DNA of 64,000 bases from Microcebus murinus (Eukaryota > Chordata > Mammalia > Primates > Cheirogaleidae): positions 16,974,501 to 17,038,500 of the forward strand of contig NC_134113.1 of NCBI RefSeq assembly GCF_040939455.1. The letters are read 5' to 3'. Positions 26,127-39,850 of the stretch are shown here, piece after piece. Numbering within the stretch: position 1 is the stretch's first letter; every line of letters starts with the position of its first letter. The notes under the pieces are model-generated. The model worked only from the letters and a program-made list of their open reading frames with translations. It did not search any database and was not told the DNA's origin. The translations under genes and the position numbers were made by a program.

Positions 26127-26137
26127 GTTAGTATTAA

Positions 26138-26186
26138 AGTATGTGTGTGTATGTATGTATTCTATATGCATGTATGTATGTGCATA
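26138..26186. repeat. (TG)/(TATG)n microsatellite just after an exon
   Basis: gtatgtgtgtgtatgtatgt and gcatgtatgtatgtgca start 12 bp downstream of the exon donor at 26126/26127. A second (GT)n run lies at about 26366-26382. Confidence 0.8.
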
Positions 26187-26469
26187 TTAAAACAAATCAA
26201 TGTTTATTTTTTATGTAGCCAATTCATTATTCTCCCAGGTAATAAGGGATCAAAGTGATAGAAGTTATTAAAATCAACAGACATATGGAAGCTTCTAGTT
26301 TCAAACTTCTCTCCAACCAAAGCCTTACCAGATTGTTGAGTAAAATTTAGTGGTGTTTGGCTTAATGTGTGTGTGTGTGTGGGGGGAGTGTTAACCTGAC
26401 AAGAACATTACCATTTTGAAAGTTAAGTTGTTCAGATAAGTATCAGAAAGCCTTAGAAGTGTATATACC

Positions 26470-27860
26470 ATTTGACTGCTTCCACATCTGGGACTCTGAC
26501 AAAGATATTATTAAGGATGTATGTGAAAAATTTAGTTGCAAGCATTCTCATCACGGTGAAGTTTTAATATCAAAAAATAAAATAACTTAAATGTCTAGCA
26601 ATCAGGTATTGATCAAATAAATTGTGGTATAGTCACAAAGTGGAATATTAGCCACTAAAAATAACATTGTAGTATTTCATTGCTAGGGAAAGATGTTAAT
26701 TATATATCTGGGGAAAAGAGCAACCTCGAAAAGACTGAATTTCTTGTTAAACTTGGTAGATTAAGACACATTTTTCTTCTTCCTTCCTGAAACTTCTAAA
26801 ATGATAATAAAAGAATAAAAATGCCATAAAACCACAAAGACTGAAGGAGAACAGAGAGGACAGCAGGTGAGCAATTCAACGAAATTAGGAAGATAAGAAT
26901 CAGATGCATAGTTGTTAACTGAATGAGCAGAATGAAAAAAGCTGAAACCTAATTGCCCATCAGAAGCAAGCTGATACGAGCTGCAGAAACCCAGGAAGGC
27001 AGAGGAATTAGAGGCACTAAGTACTTTTGAAAGCTGAAATGAAAATTGGTTGAAAGTTTAGGTATAGCAAGTAGATCCCCCAAACCCTTCTCTAGCTTGA
27101 ACACCCACATGACTGCCCCCTCCTGCCCTAGGAGAAAATAGGAATAAACTCTGGAGAGGCTAAATAAGAGAGGTTCTTTTCTAGATTCAGAAACATGTGC
27201 ACTGGTGAGGATGTGGATTAAGCACTGTATGAAAAAAGGAAGACTAGGTGAAAGTCCACACACTGAGCAGTGAGAACCCTATCACACTTCATTTTCTTTG
27301 TTCATAGAAGGCTAGCAGTCAGCCTTATACTTCCAGGCAAAAAATTAGATAATCCTTTCTGGGGAAACTTAGCATAAAAGAACAGACCTAAAGATAGTGA
27401 CCCTTAGTGAGCCCTTTTAATGAAAGAGCTGCAGACCCACCTGATTGTTCTTCAGCGACCCACTTGCTGACACACTCTGCCCACGGACACAGAGAGTATG
27501 CTTTGCAGTGCCCCTTAAAGATGAGTAGACAATAGAGAATCGGCAGGCCTTTAACATGAAAGGCAGACCAAAAAATGGTACTCAGAGTGTAGGGACAGTT
27601 GAAAAACCTCAAATAACTATCAGTATCCTTGGAGAAATAAGAGAAGCTATCACATCCATGATGTAGGAACAGAAGAAATAAAGAAATAATACAAGAAAAT
27701 TCTCCAGAACTGAAAAATGCGGGTTTCCAGATTGAGAGGGCCCACTAAGCCCCCAGCATAATGAATTAGAGTAGGAGGGACGGTTTTAGATAAAGCTGAT
27801 AGGAGGTGTGGTGTATCAAAATGAGGACATAACTCAAGGAAGATGACCCAGGAATGAGGA
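26470..27860 (+). mobile_element. Old L1 pieces, sense (probable)
   Basis: About 26470-26720 reads as an L1M ORF2/3' end ('aactaaatgtctagcaatc'-like text and 'gtggaatattagccactaaa'). About 26870-27860 resembles L1M 5'UTR/ORF1 text ('gggtttccagattgagaggg', 'cccactaagcccccagcata'). The two parts may be separate insertions. Confidence 0.45.
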
Positions 27861-28714
27861 AATGCATTTGGTGACAGTATGTGGTTCATTTTTCTGTATG
27901 TAATGTAATAGCTTTTTCCTGGAAGATTCAGTCCTATGAAATATTGGGACTTGGTCATAGATCAAGATCCAACAGGGAGAATGAAGGGAAGTTACAGGAT
28001 GACAGCTGTGCATCAGACCTAGAGAACAACCATACAGATTGGCAAGAGGACAGTGGGCTTAAGGAGGGATGTCACTAAGAAAAAGAAAGTGGAATTGATT
28101 GGTTACCTGATAAGTTTGACTGTATTGATTGGTATTTCATTAACTTTGTTACATGTGTGAGGCTGAATTAGTAATAGGTACCTAAAAAGAAAGAAAAATA
28201 TGAAGCAAAGCAAAAAGTACAAGCAAAGATATCTAATAATACACTTTGTGGCTCAGCTGTGAATAATGATTCCATTGTTATAATAAAGTCAACCTTAAAT
28301 ATTTCACCATGAATTATAACCAGATTGTCAGGATGTGGGGAGGAAGGGATTTATGAAAGAACCAAAGTGGGGAGGGAAGTATAAGAGAGATTAAATTCCT
28401 CATCTGCCATATTAGAAAGTCATTAGATAAATGTCTAAAGTTAAAAATGAAAAAAAATAGCAGTATAAGCCTGCTATTTAGAAATCTAGAATTAAATGCC
28501 AGAAAAAATAGCTAAAGAAATTGAAAAGAACTCCTAGTAGAAAGAAGGATCTAGGAGTGGGGCTAGAAACTATTATTTTATTATAAGCTTTGCAGTACTT
28601 TTTCATAATAATGCACATACATTTACATTTCATAAAAATAAAATGTAATAAAAGCAAAGAAAACTACTTTTCCACTTTAACCCAATTTTTATTTTTAAAA
28701 ATACATGCATTTAA

Positions 28715-29297
<583 letters not shown>

Positions 29298-29949
29298 AAA
29301 TTTAATAAAAAATTAAAAAACAAAATAAGATAAATATGTAAGTAAAAGAAAACATCTGGAAGGCTATACTGGAGTTAATAGTATAACAGTATACTGTTAA
29401 CTGGTGTTAACAGTGTAACTCCAAATGATGTAACTAGGGTTGATTTTTATTTTACTGTTTATATTTGTATTTCCTAATTCTTTCTATAGTAAATTTTATT
29501 ACCTGGGTAACAAAAATATTTTAAAATTGATTTTTAGCAAATGTTCATGTTAAACTAATATGCTCTTGAAATATGTATTTTATTTTTTAATTAGAGCTTA
29601 AAATATTTCTAAGAAGGACTATTTTAGGGCCCTGTAGTATAACTTTTTAATGGAAACTCCTACAATTTAGGCATATCAAGCCATACTTCATGTATTTTAC
29701 TAAAGAATTAAGATAACAAATCAATAATTTCCTAATGTTAATTATCAGGTAGTAAGAACATTTGATTTGGTATTTTGACAATCAGTCCCTTTCTGTGACA
29801 ACATGTGGTTCATTTTGCTGTAATGTGGTTTGTAGTTTCCTAGAAAGTTTAGGCAACAAGATCCCATGGAATATTGAGACTAGCACTATTTTATAGTACA
29901 TGGACCAAGAGACTGAAGTTAACCAACTGATCATGATCTTGGAGACTTT

Positions 29950-30281
29950 TTTTTTTTTTTTTTTTGAGACAGAGTCTCGCTTTGTTGCCCAGGCTAGATT
30001 GAGTGCCGTGGCGTCAGCCTAGCTCACAGCAACCTCAAACTCCTGGGCTCGAGTGATCCTTCTGCCTCAGCCTCCCGGGTAGCTGGGACTACAGGCATGC
30101 GCCACCATGCCCGGCTAATTTTATATATATATATCAGTTGGCCAATTAATTTCTTTCTATTTATAGTAGAGACGGGGTCTCACTCTTGCTCAGGCTGGTT
30201 TTGAACTCCTGACCTTGAGCAATCCGCCCGCCTCGGCCTCCCAAGAGCTAGGATTACAGGCGTGAGCCACAGCGCCCGGCC
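29950..30281 (-). mobile_element. Young Alu SINE (strepsirrhine), antisense
   Basis: Near-consensus, with perfect 15-bp target duplication gatcttggagacttt at 29935-29949 and 30282-30296. The right duplication runs straight into an A-run (30297-30322), so the Alu sits between a long T-tract and a long A-tract. Same subfamily marks as 9006 and 37710. Confidence 0.96.
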
Positions 30282-30596
30282 GATCTTGGAGACTTTAAAA
30301 AAAAAAAAAAAAAAAAAAAAAATCTCCAAATGTTGTTGAAACATTGAGAGTATATGGTTTGCCACTATATAATTGTATATTATTTTTCTTTTGTTCTCAA
30401 AATCAGCTTTTTCTGTGGCTACAACAAAAAGAGCTGATTTTAATTTTAATTATTTTATATAATTATTTTAATTTATGAGTGGTAAGACACATCTGGTGTC
30501 TTACCTGATTATATCTAGTTTTAAGACAATAAAAACCATCCCTTTAATGCCTTGCTTACTTCAAATATGAAAAGATATTCTTTTTAAAAATATTTA

Positions 30597-30712
30597 ACTG
30601 GGGGATGGTCATGATGGAGACTCAGACTTTTGGGGGGAGGGGGGAAATGGGCATTTATTGAAACCTTAAAATCTGTACCCCCATAATATGCCGAAAAAAA
30701 AAAAATAAAAAT
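30597..30712 (+). mobile_element. Severely 5'-truncated L1 3' end, strepsirrhine type
   Basis: A G-rich stretch (ggggggaggggggaaatggg) is followed by 'aaatctgtacccccataata', 'tgccga' and an A-rich tail. From memory this G-run plus 'ccccataatatgc' ending is the 3' end of lemur-lineage L1. Target duplication aaaaatattta lies at 30586-30596 and 30713-30723. Confidence 0.75.
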
Positions 30713-31101
30713 AAAAATATTTAAAAAATTTTAAGAGTAATACATGACATACTTTTAAAAACTTAATAAGCATAGAAGGATATAAAATGACCATCAGTCC
30801 CCTGTCAGTCTCACCCCCAAGAAATAGACATGGTTAGTAATTTTTTATCTGTCCTTCCAGACATTTTAATGCATTTAAAGCATATACTTTTTCTTTTTAC
30901 AAGTGTCCTGAAATTTGAGGCTATAGCTTGTGCTATGTTTTATTTGCAACATTTCCCTGTTGACATTGATTTTTCACTTTGAATATTTTTCCTTTTATTC
31001 TATTTTTAAAATGTATAAATATTTTAAAAATGTAGGAGTGTCTATAAGTACAGAACATTGCCTTTCCTTTTCCCTAAATTATATAATTTTGTATCTTTCA
31101 G

Positions 31102-31181
31102 CATTGGGGGCCTTATTCTGGATACAACTGTATCTGACCCAAACTTGGTTGGGATTGTTGTTTACACACCAGTTATTAATG
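31102..31181 (+). CDS. SLC41A2: SLC41A2 internal coding exon, 80 bp
   Basis: A small exon between ttgtatctttcag and g|gtaaga. The first base completes the split Ser and the last starts a split Gly. The 26 full codons read [15 protein letters not shown] then [11 protein letters not shown]. These residues finish a membrane helix, form a short loop and begin the next helix, leading into the GGNLVAIQASR motif of the following exon. The exon is 80 bp, so skipping it would shift the frame. The donor opens an 18.8 kb intron, the largest seen here, which carries the nested transposon stack. Confidence 0.93.
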
Positions 31182-32184
31182 GTAAGAATTAGATATACTG
31201 CTTCATGATAGTACCAAATCCTTGTATACTCTTAGGTACCAATGGAGTCTTAGGGCTCCGATTTTAAGAGCTCGACCTTCCCATCCTATCCATTCTCCTT
31301 CCAACCCCAAGTTGTTGCTCACAGTGGAAATTACATTGCCTGGTCTCAGGATGTAGAACATATTTTTGGAAGAACTGTTTCTTAATATTATCATCAGCTG
31401 TTAGTTTGAGAGTCAAGGATACCTGACTTAAGGTTAGTATGGCAAAATATGATATTTCAGATTTGGATTATCATTTACTTTGAGTTTATCTGCTATCTTA
31501 TGTTGTTTTGTTGCTGCCTTTGTCAATTCATGGATAAATTAGAGTTAGCTAGATTTAAGCATTGCTTAAGTCAGTTCCGTTTATTAAAATCTATTAGTCC
31601 TCTGCTGATCTCTTTAAAATGTTTTGTATATTCTTTCTTATCTATAAAATGAGGATTAGAATACTTAAGCTCACAGGGATTTTTGTATGACTTACATTTA
31701 ATAAAATAATCCATTCCTACTGGCTTTTGGGGTGGCTGTCATTAAATTGGATTTTGGTATAGCCTAAACCAACATAATTTAAAAAGTAATTCTACTTGTA
31801 GAAAAACATGTTACAGGATATACTATATATTTAATATAAATTACTTTTGTGTATTTATATAAAAGAAAATGTCATATAAAGGCAAGTTATCTAAAATCTA
31901 ATTTCATAGCTAAAATTTCTACTGAGCATTTTTATTTTTGTATGCCTTTAGAATGTCTGTGAACAGATGTCCTCTATAGGTCTTATTCCCTTTTTTCCTG
32001 GAGCTACGATTCTCTCCATTACTCATCATTAGAATTGTGGAACCATCTGATTCAACCTGGTCCTTCATACTCGTTGATTAGAAAATGAGCAAACATTGTC
32101 TTTTTGCCCTTTAACACAATTCATTTGTTTATTCACGTATTTATATAAAAGCCTGTCTCACCCTTGTAGTCTAATGTCTCACCA

Positions 32185-32540
32185 TGGCCATCCATTCAAG
32201 TAATAGTAGCTTTCCTGACTCACTCTCTGTTCAATGAAAATTAAGTGTCACCAACAAACTAGTCTTCCTTAAACATTGTTTTTATTACATCATCCCTGAG
32301 TTGAAGAACTTAACAGTGGTTTCTTCTCATCTATGGAATCAAGTTTAAATTCTTCTGCCTAGTTTTCAAGGCCCTTTCTATGCTATTGGCCTTGATAGTT
32401 TCAAAAGATGTGTGCAACTTTATCATTCTAACTGGGTTCCTATATTGTCCCTACAAAGATCATCTAATTTTCACTGCTTGGAGTGACTACCACTTTCTTT
32501 CCACCTGTTCAAATCCTCTTTTGTGAATATTAGTGGATGA
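32185..32540 (+). mobile_element. L2 (LINE-2) fragment, sense
   Basis: Diverged L2 text: 'ttattacatcatccctgagt', 'agttttcaaggccctttcta' and 'tttccacctgttcaaatcct'. Confidence 0.55.
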
Positions 32541-32949
32541 ATTCATTAGCAAAAACATTCAATAATGACTGCTAGAGTTGTATTGAATAACATTTCAGTG
32601 AGAAATTTAACTTAAATTACAACCACCCTTTTATTAGTAAGGCTTTAATGAGTATTGCAGTCATTTCACTTTACCTAGGAAACAATTCTAGCTTCACTGA
32701 AATGCTCTCCTTGGAAGTCTGTGCCATGGCATTGTAGGGTAGTCAAATTGTTTTTGTATCTCAGTAAGCAAACCTTAGTTAAGTATCACAATGAGCTCAT
32801 CTTATGTTAAATTCCATTCTTTAAAAACATTCATAGAGAAGATTTGCTCTATGTTCCTCAAATAAGATGGAACTTTCAAGAATTGAATTTCATTTTAAAT
32901 ATGCTGAGGGATGTACTATTTAAGGACCCTGCTTATCATCATGATCATC

Positions 32950-33120
32950 AGCAGCAGCAGCTATTTAGTGAGTACCTGCCATGTGCCAGATAACTTATAG
33001 GTCTTTTATGCTTGTTATATAATCCTCACAACAAGATAAATAATTTTCCCAGGGTCTTGCATTTAGTTAAGTGGTAAATCAGGATTTAAACCCAGATCTG
33101 CTTGATTCTAAAGCGTGCGA
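32950..33120 (-). repeat. MIR SINE, antisense
   Basis: 'gagtacctgccatgtgccag', 'ataatcctcacaacaagata' and 'aggatttaaacccagatctg' are MIR complement. Confidence 0.7.
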
Positions 33121-33383
33121 TTTTTTTTCCCACTCAAAATATACAGCTACCAATTTATCTGTTTTATTAGATACAAGCATACATATTTATTTAAAGTAAG
33201 GCATATCTGGGTTGATATTGTGATTAGGATATCTTTTAATATTTACTAGCATCTCTCAAACTATAATAGTAGAATTTTTCAGAATATATTTCATGGTAAC
33301 ACTAGTTCTGTGAGATGTTAGTAAGTGTAACTTGAAAAGTGAGTTCTGTGGTCAATTAAATTTGCTAAACATTAGGTTAAACA

Positions 33384-33727
33384 TTTTTTTCTTTTCTTTT
33401 CTTTTTTTTTTTTGAGACAGAGTCTCACTCTGTTGCCGGGGCTGGAGTGCCGTGCCATCAGCCTAGCTCACAGCAACCTCCAACTCCTGGGCTCAAGTGA
33501 TCCTTCTGCCTCAGCCTCCCAAGTAGTTGGGACTACAGGCACATGCCACCATGCCCGGCTAATTTTTTCTATGTATTTTTAGTTGGCCAATTAATTTCTT
33601 TCTATTTTTAGTAGAGACGAGGTCTCGCTCTTGCTCAGGCTAGTTTTGAACTCCTCACCTTGAACAATCCACCTACCTCGGCCTCCCAAGTAGTTGGGAC
33701 TACATGCACACGCCACCATGCCCAGCC
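33384..33727 (-). mobile_element. Alu SINE, antisense, with chimeric 5' end
   Basis: T-rich tail, then Alu with ttggccaattaatttcttt. The last 47 bp (33681-33727), which should be the left-arm start, instead match the right-arm text of the same copy (33514-33559). No clear target duplication found. Confidence 0.92.
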
Positions 33728-34329
33728 TAAACAGATTTGTTTACTACAGGATTACTTAAAACCTTTATCAGGTTAACATATATCATGAGGCTTTCATTCT
33801 GGTACTTCTATTAGCTAGGTCTTGGAATTTCTGACCTTCCTTCAGACCTCGCAGACTACATTTTGAGAACCCCTGATTTAGGGCTTGTATCAGAGTCTAC
33901 TTTCATCACAGTCTACTTTCAAACAGTAATATACCACTTTACATATAGGATAAGAATCTTATATCAGCATATTTGAATTACCACTCCTCTTTCTGGTGTG
34001 ATTTTTGTCATGAGTTTTGCTTTGTTATAAAAACCCTGTAACATATTCTTATTATTTTTGCTTTAAACAGTTATTTTTTAAAAGAGATTAAAAATGAGAA
34101 AATGATATCTTTTATACTTTCCCATATAAATTTATATTTCCAGCATTCTTGGTTTGGATCCAGGTTTTCTTCTGGTATTATTCTGCTTCTGCCTGAAGAA
34201 GTTCCTTTAGTGTTTCTTGTAGGGCACACCTGCAGAGAAAACAGACGCTGCGGCCATAGTCTGTCTCAGTCTACTTCTCTTTCCTTCCTTCACCTCTATG
34301 CTTACTTCTAACAATGTCTATTTTTAACT

Positions 34330-35300
34330 TCTTCCACCCTGATCTCAGAAGAAGAGCTGACTCTTTTTCCCAAGAGTAATTCCTCTGTGCTTTGGATGCC
34401 ATTCTATTACAACTCCATCAATTATTTTAACTTCTCTCATGTCTCCCATGTCTTCTTCTTTTCCATTTTTTCCCTTTACCCTACAAATGTGCTCAAGTCT
34501 TTCATCCCGAATCACCTTTCCCATGCTTTCCTGCCTTCTCAAGCTTCTATTCTCTCTCTTCTACTCTTTACATTCAAACTTTCCCAAGGGTATTCTATGC
34601 TTTTCCACCTCATTACAGTATTTTTCTTCCCTTTCCTTCTATATAACTTTTTTTTTTTTTTACTAAGCTCTCCAGTGACCTCCTAATTACTTTATCTAGT
34701 TACTTATTTTGGGTCTTCTATTCAACTGTTTGAAACTATTTAATATACACTTATTGCAGCTGTACCAAGTCTCATCCCATTCTCCAAAAATTCTTTTTCA
34801 TTTTCTTCTTGGGTTTCTCCTTTCCACCTGCCTCTTAAGTGTTTGTATTCTTCTAGAATCTGTTCTTGATCATGTTCTATTCTCAGTCTTCACCTTCTTT
34901 ATGGGTGATATTGTCTAGTCCAGAGGTTTTCAGTGTGGTACCCAGACCAGCAGTATCACCTGAGATCTTGTTAGAAATGGAAATTCTCAAGCTTTAACCA
35001 GAAGTTCTAAGGTGGAACCCATCAACTGATTCTGATACATGCAAAGGTTTGAAAACCACTTGTCTTTGTCATATGGCTTCAACTCTTTATTTCTAGTCTT
35101 GACACACCATTTCATATGTTCATTTCTAGATCCATACATTAAATTGGATATTTCTACATCTTTACCCCACAACCTGCTCTTCTTTCCATGTTTCCAGTGT
35201 CAGTTAGTGGTATTGACATCTACCCAGTGTCTCAAACAAGACATCCCCAAATCACATACTCCCTCTTCCTTATATTCTTTACTTTTATCTGCTCTTGAAA
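34330..35300 (+). mobile_element. L2-like LINE fragment, sense, interrupted by MER5
   Basis: Diverged L2 text on both sides of a MER5-type element: 'agtctcatcccattctccaa', 'ttctcagtcttcaccttctt', and after the insertion 'catatggcttcaactcttta'. No open frame. Confidence 0.5.
34921..35061 (+). mobile_element. MER5-type nonautonomous hAT element
   Basis: Starts cagaggttttcagtgtggta and ends aggtttgaaaaccact, so its ends are imperfect inverted repeats. The body 'acctgagatcttgttagaaa' is MER5-like. It sits within L2 sequence. Confidence 0.7.
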
Positions 35301-35429
35301 TAACTTCTGAATTTGAGATCCACTGGTTAGAGGAAGGATGAGAGCTGAGTTAGTGTAGCCAGGCAGGATTCAAGAGAGACCATTTATTCGGTGATTAGGA
35401 AGTCATTTGAGAGTTCAGTTTTGTTGAGT

Positions 35430-35865
35430 AGCAGGATAAATAAATGAAGGTATAGTCTTACAACAGAATATTATAAACAATAAAAATGGTTGAATTACAT
35501 CTATCTCCCAGAAGAGCAAGGATGAATCTCAGTAACTTAATATATGATACATTATTCCATTTATGTAAAGTTTAAAAGCATGTAAAACTCAATGATTTAT
35601 TGTTTAAGAATACACATATATATGATAATACAGAGAAAAGCAAAAGAATTGAAAACACAATTAAGGATAGTTTCTTTGATGAGGAAGGAAGTATATGGGC
35701 TTGGGAAGGGGCACATGGAGCACTTCAAATATAAAGGTAATAGTGTATTTCTTTTCTTAAACTGGATGGTGGGTACATGGGCATTTTTTGTAGTATGATT
35801 CATTATAGCTTACATATATCTTATAAAATTATTTTTGAATATATTAAATATTTAGTATAAAACAA
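35430..35865 (+). mobile_element. Old L1 3' end, sense
   Basis: 'acagaatattataaacaata', 'gggtacatgggcattttttg' and an A-rich end with 'aaaacaataaaaatcttgg' match L1M-type 3' ends. Confidence 0.5.
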
Positions 35866-37279
35866 TAAAAATCTTGGAAGTAGCACTTTTAGGCCTCTTA
35901 CTAAATGGTTGATAATGAAAAGAAAAGAATTAGGATAACGCCTAGAAGTCCAGATTAAAAAAAGACATGTCTCCCCATCTTTTTTTTTTTTTTTTTTTTG
36001 CATCTCTTGAAACTAAGAGTGTAATTTCTGCATGTGGGTTCTGATGAGTCTTGAAAGGAGGATAGGTGAAATTGCAGAAGTATATGGAAGTAGCTAAAAT
36101 ATGTAGGTATACATGGAAAGTGCTAGATCTGTTGTGCTGTTGATTATAGAGATTTACTTTTCAAACAAATGAACTTTTGATTCGGGTTCTCTTGGGAATG
36201 TGCAAAAGAATTCTGGACAGAATTTGAAATATATTCTATGATGTAGTGTTAAACATTTACTGGAAACATATATTTCTATATTTAGCAAAACATAAGTTTG
36301 GATTTTAAAACAGTCCTTAGATGAACCTGCTGGTAATTTCTTCCTACTATCAAACTTTATATGATTAACTGGGCTTATTCCAGCATAAGGCACCTAAAAT
36401 CAGGTACTGTGGACACTGAGGATTCTCATTGCTTTGTATATTGACTAGCTGTTTTTGCTAATGTTTTTAATTTATGTGAGATTATCTTTAGAAGCTCTCC
36501 CCTAGCTTCAATAATGCAATTAGTCTGTGAGGAATTTAAATTATTTGAAAGAAATGCTGATAGACTAGCTCTTAGTAGAAACATAGTACTGTATATCATA
36601 ATAGCAAGTAGGCATTTTTGACATTAAAAAAGCTATTCCAAGGTAATAATTCTGCTACAGTTTAAAAATATACCCAGTGATCAAGATGAAACCATGAGAG
36701 ATTAAAACTGTAATTAGTCCCTTCAATAATTACATTGTTTACTTTAAGGTTTTTCACCTTTTCCAGAAAAATTATACCAGTGTCTTTCTAAAGTCTCTTG
36801 TTCATTTTCTTTTTAGTTTGGTACAATTATAACATGTTATATCTGTGTTTCCTGGACAACAGTGTAATAAGGTGATAAGCTGATTATTTCTAAAAGTTTA
36901 TTTATTTTTATTATCATTATGTTAGTCTGTTATGTGGTAATAAACAAATGATAAAAGTAGTTTTATAAAATTTTACCAACAAAATTTATAAAGTTTTTGA
37001 AGAGAGCTGCAACTAATTAGTAGCTTTTTGTTTCAAACTCAATCCAAGGGAATTTGCAGCTAGAATAGATATTCTCAGGCTTAACAGCAGATGTTTTCTG
37101 CATTTGCATGGAAGCATTTCATATCCAATAAAATGCAAAATAGAACACTACCCCCAAGAAAATCCCCAGAGTAAATGAAGATAAAAAGGAAACTGCAATT
37201 TATACATTCCTGTGGAAAATGTCTGTCATTGAAAAATGTATCTGAATGTAGACTTTTGCTTTGCATTAAGTATAATTCT

Positions 37280-37281
37280 AT

Positions 37282-37332
<51 letters not shown>

Positions 37333-37617
37333 GAGACAGAGTCTTGCTCAGTCTCCCCAGGTAGAGTGCAGTGGTATCATCATAGCTCCCTGCAACCTCA
37401 AACTAACTCCTGGGCTCAAGCGATCCTCCTGCCTCAGCCTCCTGAGTAACTGGAACTACAGGCGCATGCCACCATGCCTGACTAATTTTTCTATTTTTTA
37501 GTAGAGACAGGGTCTCACTCTTATTCAGGCTGGTCTTGAACTCCTGAGCTCAAGCAATCCTCCCGCCTCATCCTCCTAGAGTGCTAGCATTACAGGTGTG
37601 AGCTACTGCATCTGGCC
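37280..37617 (-). mobile_element. Older Alu SINE with long (TTTA)n tail, antisense
   Basis: The tail at 37280-37332 is a (TATT) microsatellite of about 13 units. The Alu linker 'actaatttttctatttttta' lacks the young strepsirrhine insert. Target duplication cattaagtataattct (37264-37279) versus cattaagtgtaattct (37618-37633) has one mismatch. Confidence 0.93.
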
Positions 37618-37709
37618 CATTAAGTGTAATTCTTAACATTAGACTCTTCTCCTTTTGAGTGGCTCTGAAGAGAAATGTATGGATGATTACAAGGCTGTAA
37701 TCATTTTTT

Positions 37710-38046
37710 TTTTTTTTTTTTTTTTTTGAGACAGAGTCTCACTTTGTTGTCCAGGCTAGAGTGAGTGCCGTGGCGTCAGCCTAGCTCACAGCAACCTCAA
37801 ACTCCTGGGCTCAAGTAATCCTGCTGCCTCAGCCTCCCGAGTAGCTGGGACTACAGGCATGCGCCACTATGCCCGGCTAATTTTTTTTAATATATATATC
37901 AGTTGGCCAATTAATTTCTTTCTGTTTATAGTAGAGACGGGGTCTCGCTCTTGCTCAGGCTGGTTTTGAACTCCTGACCTTGAGCAATCCGCCCGCCTCG
38001 GCCTCCCAAGAGCTAGGATTACAGGCGTGAGCCACAGCGCCCGGCC
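37710..38046 (-). mobile_element. Young Alu SINE (strepsirrhine), antisense
   Basis: Near-consensus, with perfect 14-bp target duplication tgtaatcatttttt at 37696-37709 and 38047-38060. It belongs with the copies at 9006 and 29950. Confidence 0.96.
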
Positions 38047-38614
38047 TGTAATCATTTTTTAATAGTTTACCTCTTACTGATTTACCAAGTGACTCTTTGT
38101 GAAAATGCTTACATTGTGTAATATAAATACTCTTACCTCTTTCAATTTCTAGGATATTTTCACTTACCTTCATTTGTAGGTATAAGTTACTAGCCTTGTT
38201 TGTGTGCTACTATCAGATGAGTACCAATACATGGCATTTATTCAAAGTTCTATTCCAATTGTTTACTTTAAAAAGTGAGCTCAGATTTGGAAAATCCAGA
38301 CTTTTAAAATAGCCTTCACTAATTTTTAGTGGAAAATTTTTAGTGGAAAATTCATTGAGTAAATAGAAAGACGTTTAAGTGATTATTTAAAATGTGGGCA
38401 CCAAGTGATTTATAGACTTCCGTGGTTTTCTTTTCTTTTCTTTTTTTTTTTAAAAAAAAAACAAGATAAGAGTCTTTGAATTGAAAAGTAACACAGTTCC
38501 TGGACACCTTCTGACCAATGAATTCTCCAGCAAGTTAAGTGTCAGGACCTATAATTCAGAAAACACCAAGTCAGAATCACATTATTTGTATAAATTGTTT
38601 CTTCTTATTATTGA

Positions 38615-38700
38615 TTAATAATAACAACAATAGTTAACATTTTTTGAACCTTTACCATGTCCAGAAACTGCTAAGCATCTCTCATGTATGCCTTTATTTC
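38615..38700 (-). repeat. MIR fragment, antisense
   Basis: 'ttgaacctttaccatgtcca' and 'gctaagcatctctcatgtat' resemble the start of MIR complement. It lies just left of the big L1; another MIR piece (45130-45310) lies just right of it. Confidence 0.5.
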
Positions 38701-39850
38701 CCAATAGATTTAAAGGTAAAAATGGTTTTTTTTTGTTATGTGGATGAGTAGTACAGTGATGAAGTCTGGCCTTTTAGCATATCCGTCACCTGAATAGTAT
38801 ACTGGTTCCATAGAGGTAATACTAATTTGCAATTGTGAATTGTGCTGTAATAAACATAAAGTACAGGTGTCTTTTTGATATAATGACTACTTTTCCTTTG
38901 GTAGATACCCAGTAATGGGATTGCTGAATAGTAGATCTACTTTTAGTTTTTTGAGAAATTTTCATACTGTTTTCCATTGAGGTTCTACTAATTTACATTC
39001 CCACCAACAGTGTGTAAATGTTCCCTTTTCACTATATCCACACACCAACATCTATTATTTTTTTGACTTTACGGCCATTCTGATAGGGGTAAGGTGGTAT
39101 CTCATTGTGGTTTTAATTTGCATTTGTCGGTTGATTAGTGATGTTGAGCATTTTTTCATACCTTTGTAGGACATTTGTTTCTCTCCTTTTGAAAAATGTC
39201 TGTTCATGTCTTTTGCTCACTTTTTAATTGGATTATTTGTTTGACTTTCTTATAGATTCTGGATATTAGTCCATTGTCAGATGTATAGTTTGGGAATATT
39301 TTCTGCCATTCTGTAAATTGTCTGTTTCCTCTGTTGATTATTTCTTTTGCTGTGCGAAAGCTTTTTAGTTTGATTAAATCCCATTTATTTATTTTTGTTT
39401 TTATTGTATTTGCTTTTGGCATCTTAGTCATAAATTCTTTTTGTAGGCCAGTGTTGAGAATAGTTTTTCCTAGGTTTGAATTCTTATGGATTCATGCCTT
39501 ATGAAAAATCCATCTTGAGTTAACTTTTGTTTATGATGAGAGATAGGGATCCTGTTTCATTTTTCTCTATGTAACTCCAATTTCCAATTTTCTCAGCACC
39601 ATTTATTAAACAGTATGTCTTCCCCAGTGTATGTTTTTGTTTGCTTTGTTTAAAATCATTTCTTTGGAGGTATATGGTTTTATTTCTGGGTTCTATATTC
39701 TGTTCAATTGATCTATGTGTCTACTTTTATACCAATACCATGCTGTCTTGATTACTATAGCCTTGGAGTATAATTTGAAGTTGGGTAATGTGATGTCTCC
39801 AGATTTGTTCTTTTTGCTTAGGATTGCTTTGGCTATTTGGGCTCTTTTTT

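Noticed and set aside
37280..37332. Regular short repeats as a possible CRISPR-like array
   Set aside because: It is a simple (TTTA)n Alu tail in a mammalian intron; no spacers.
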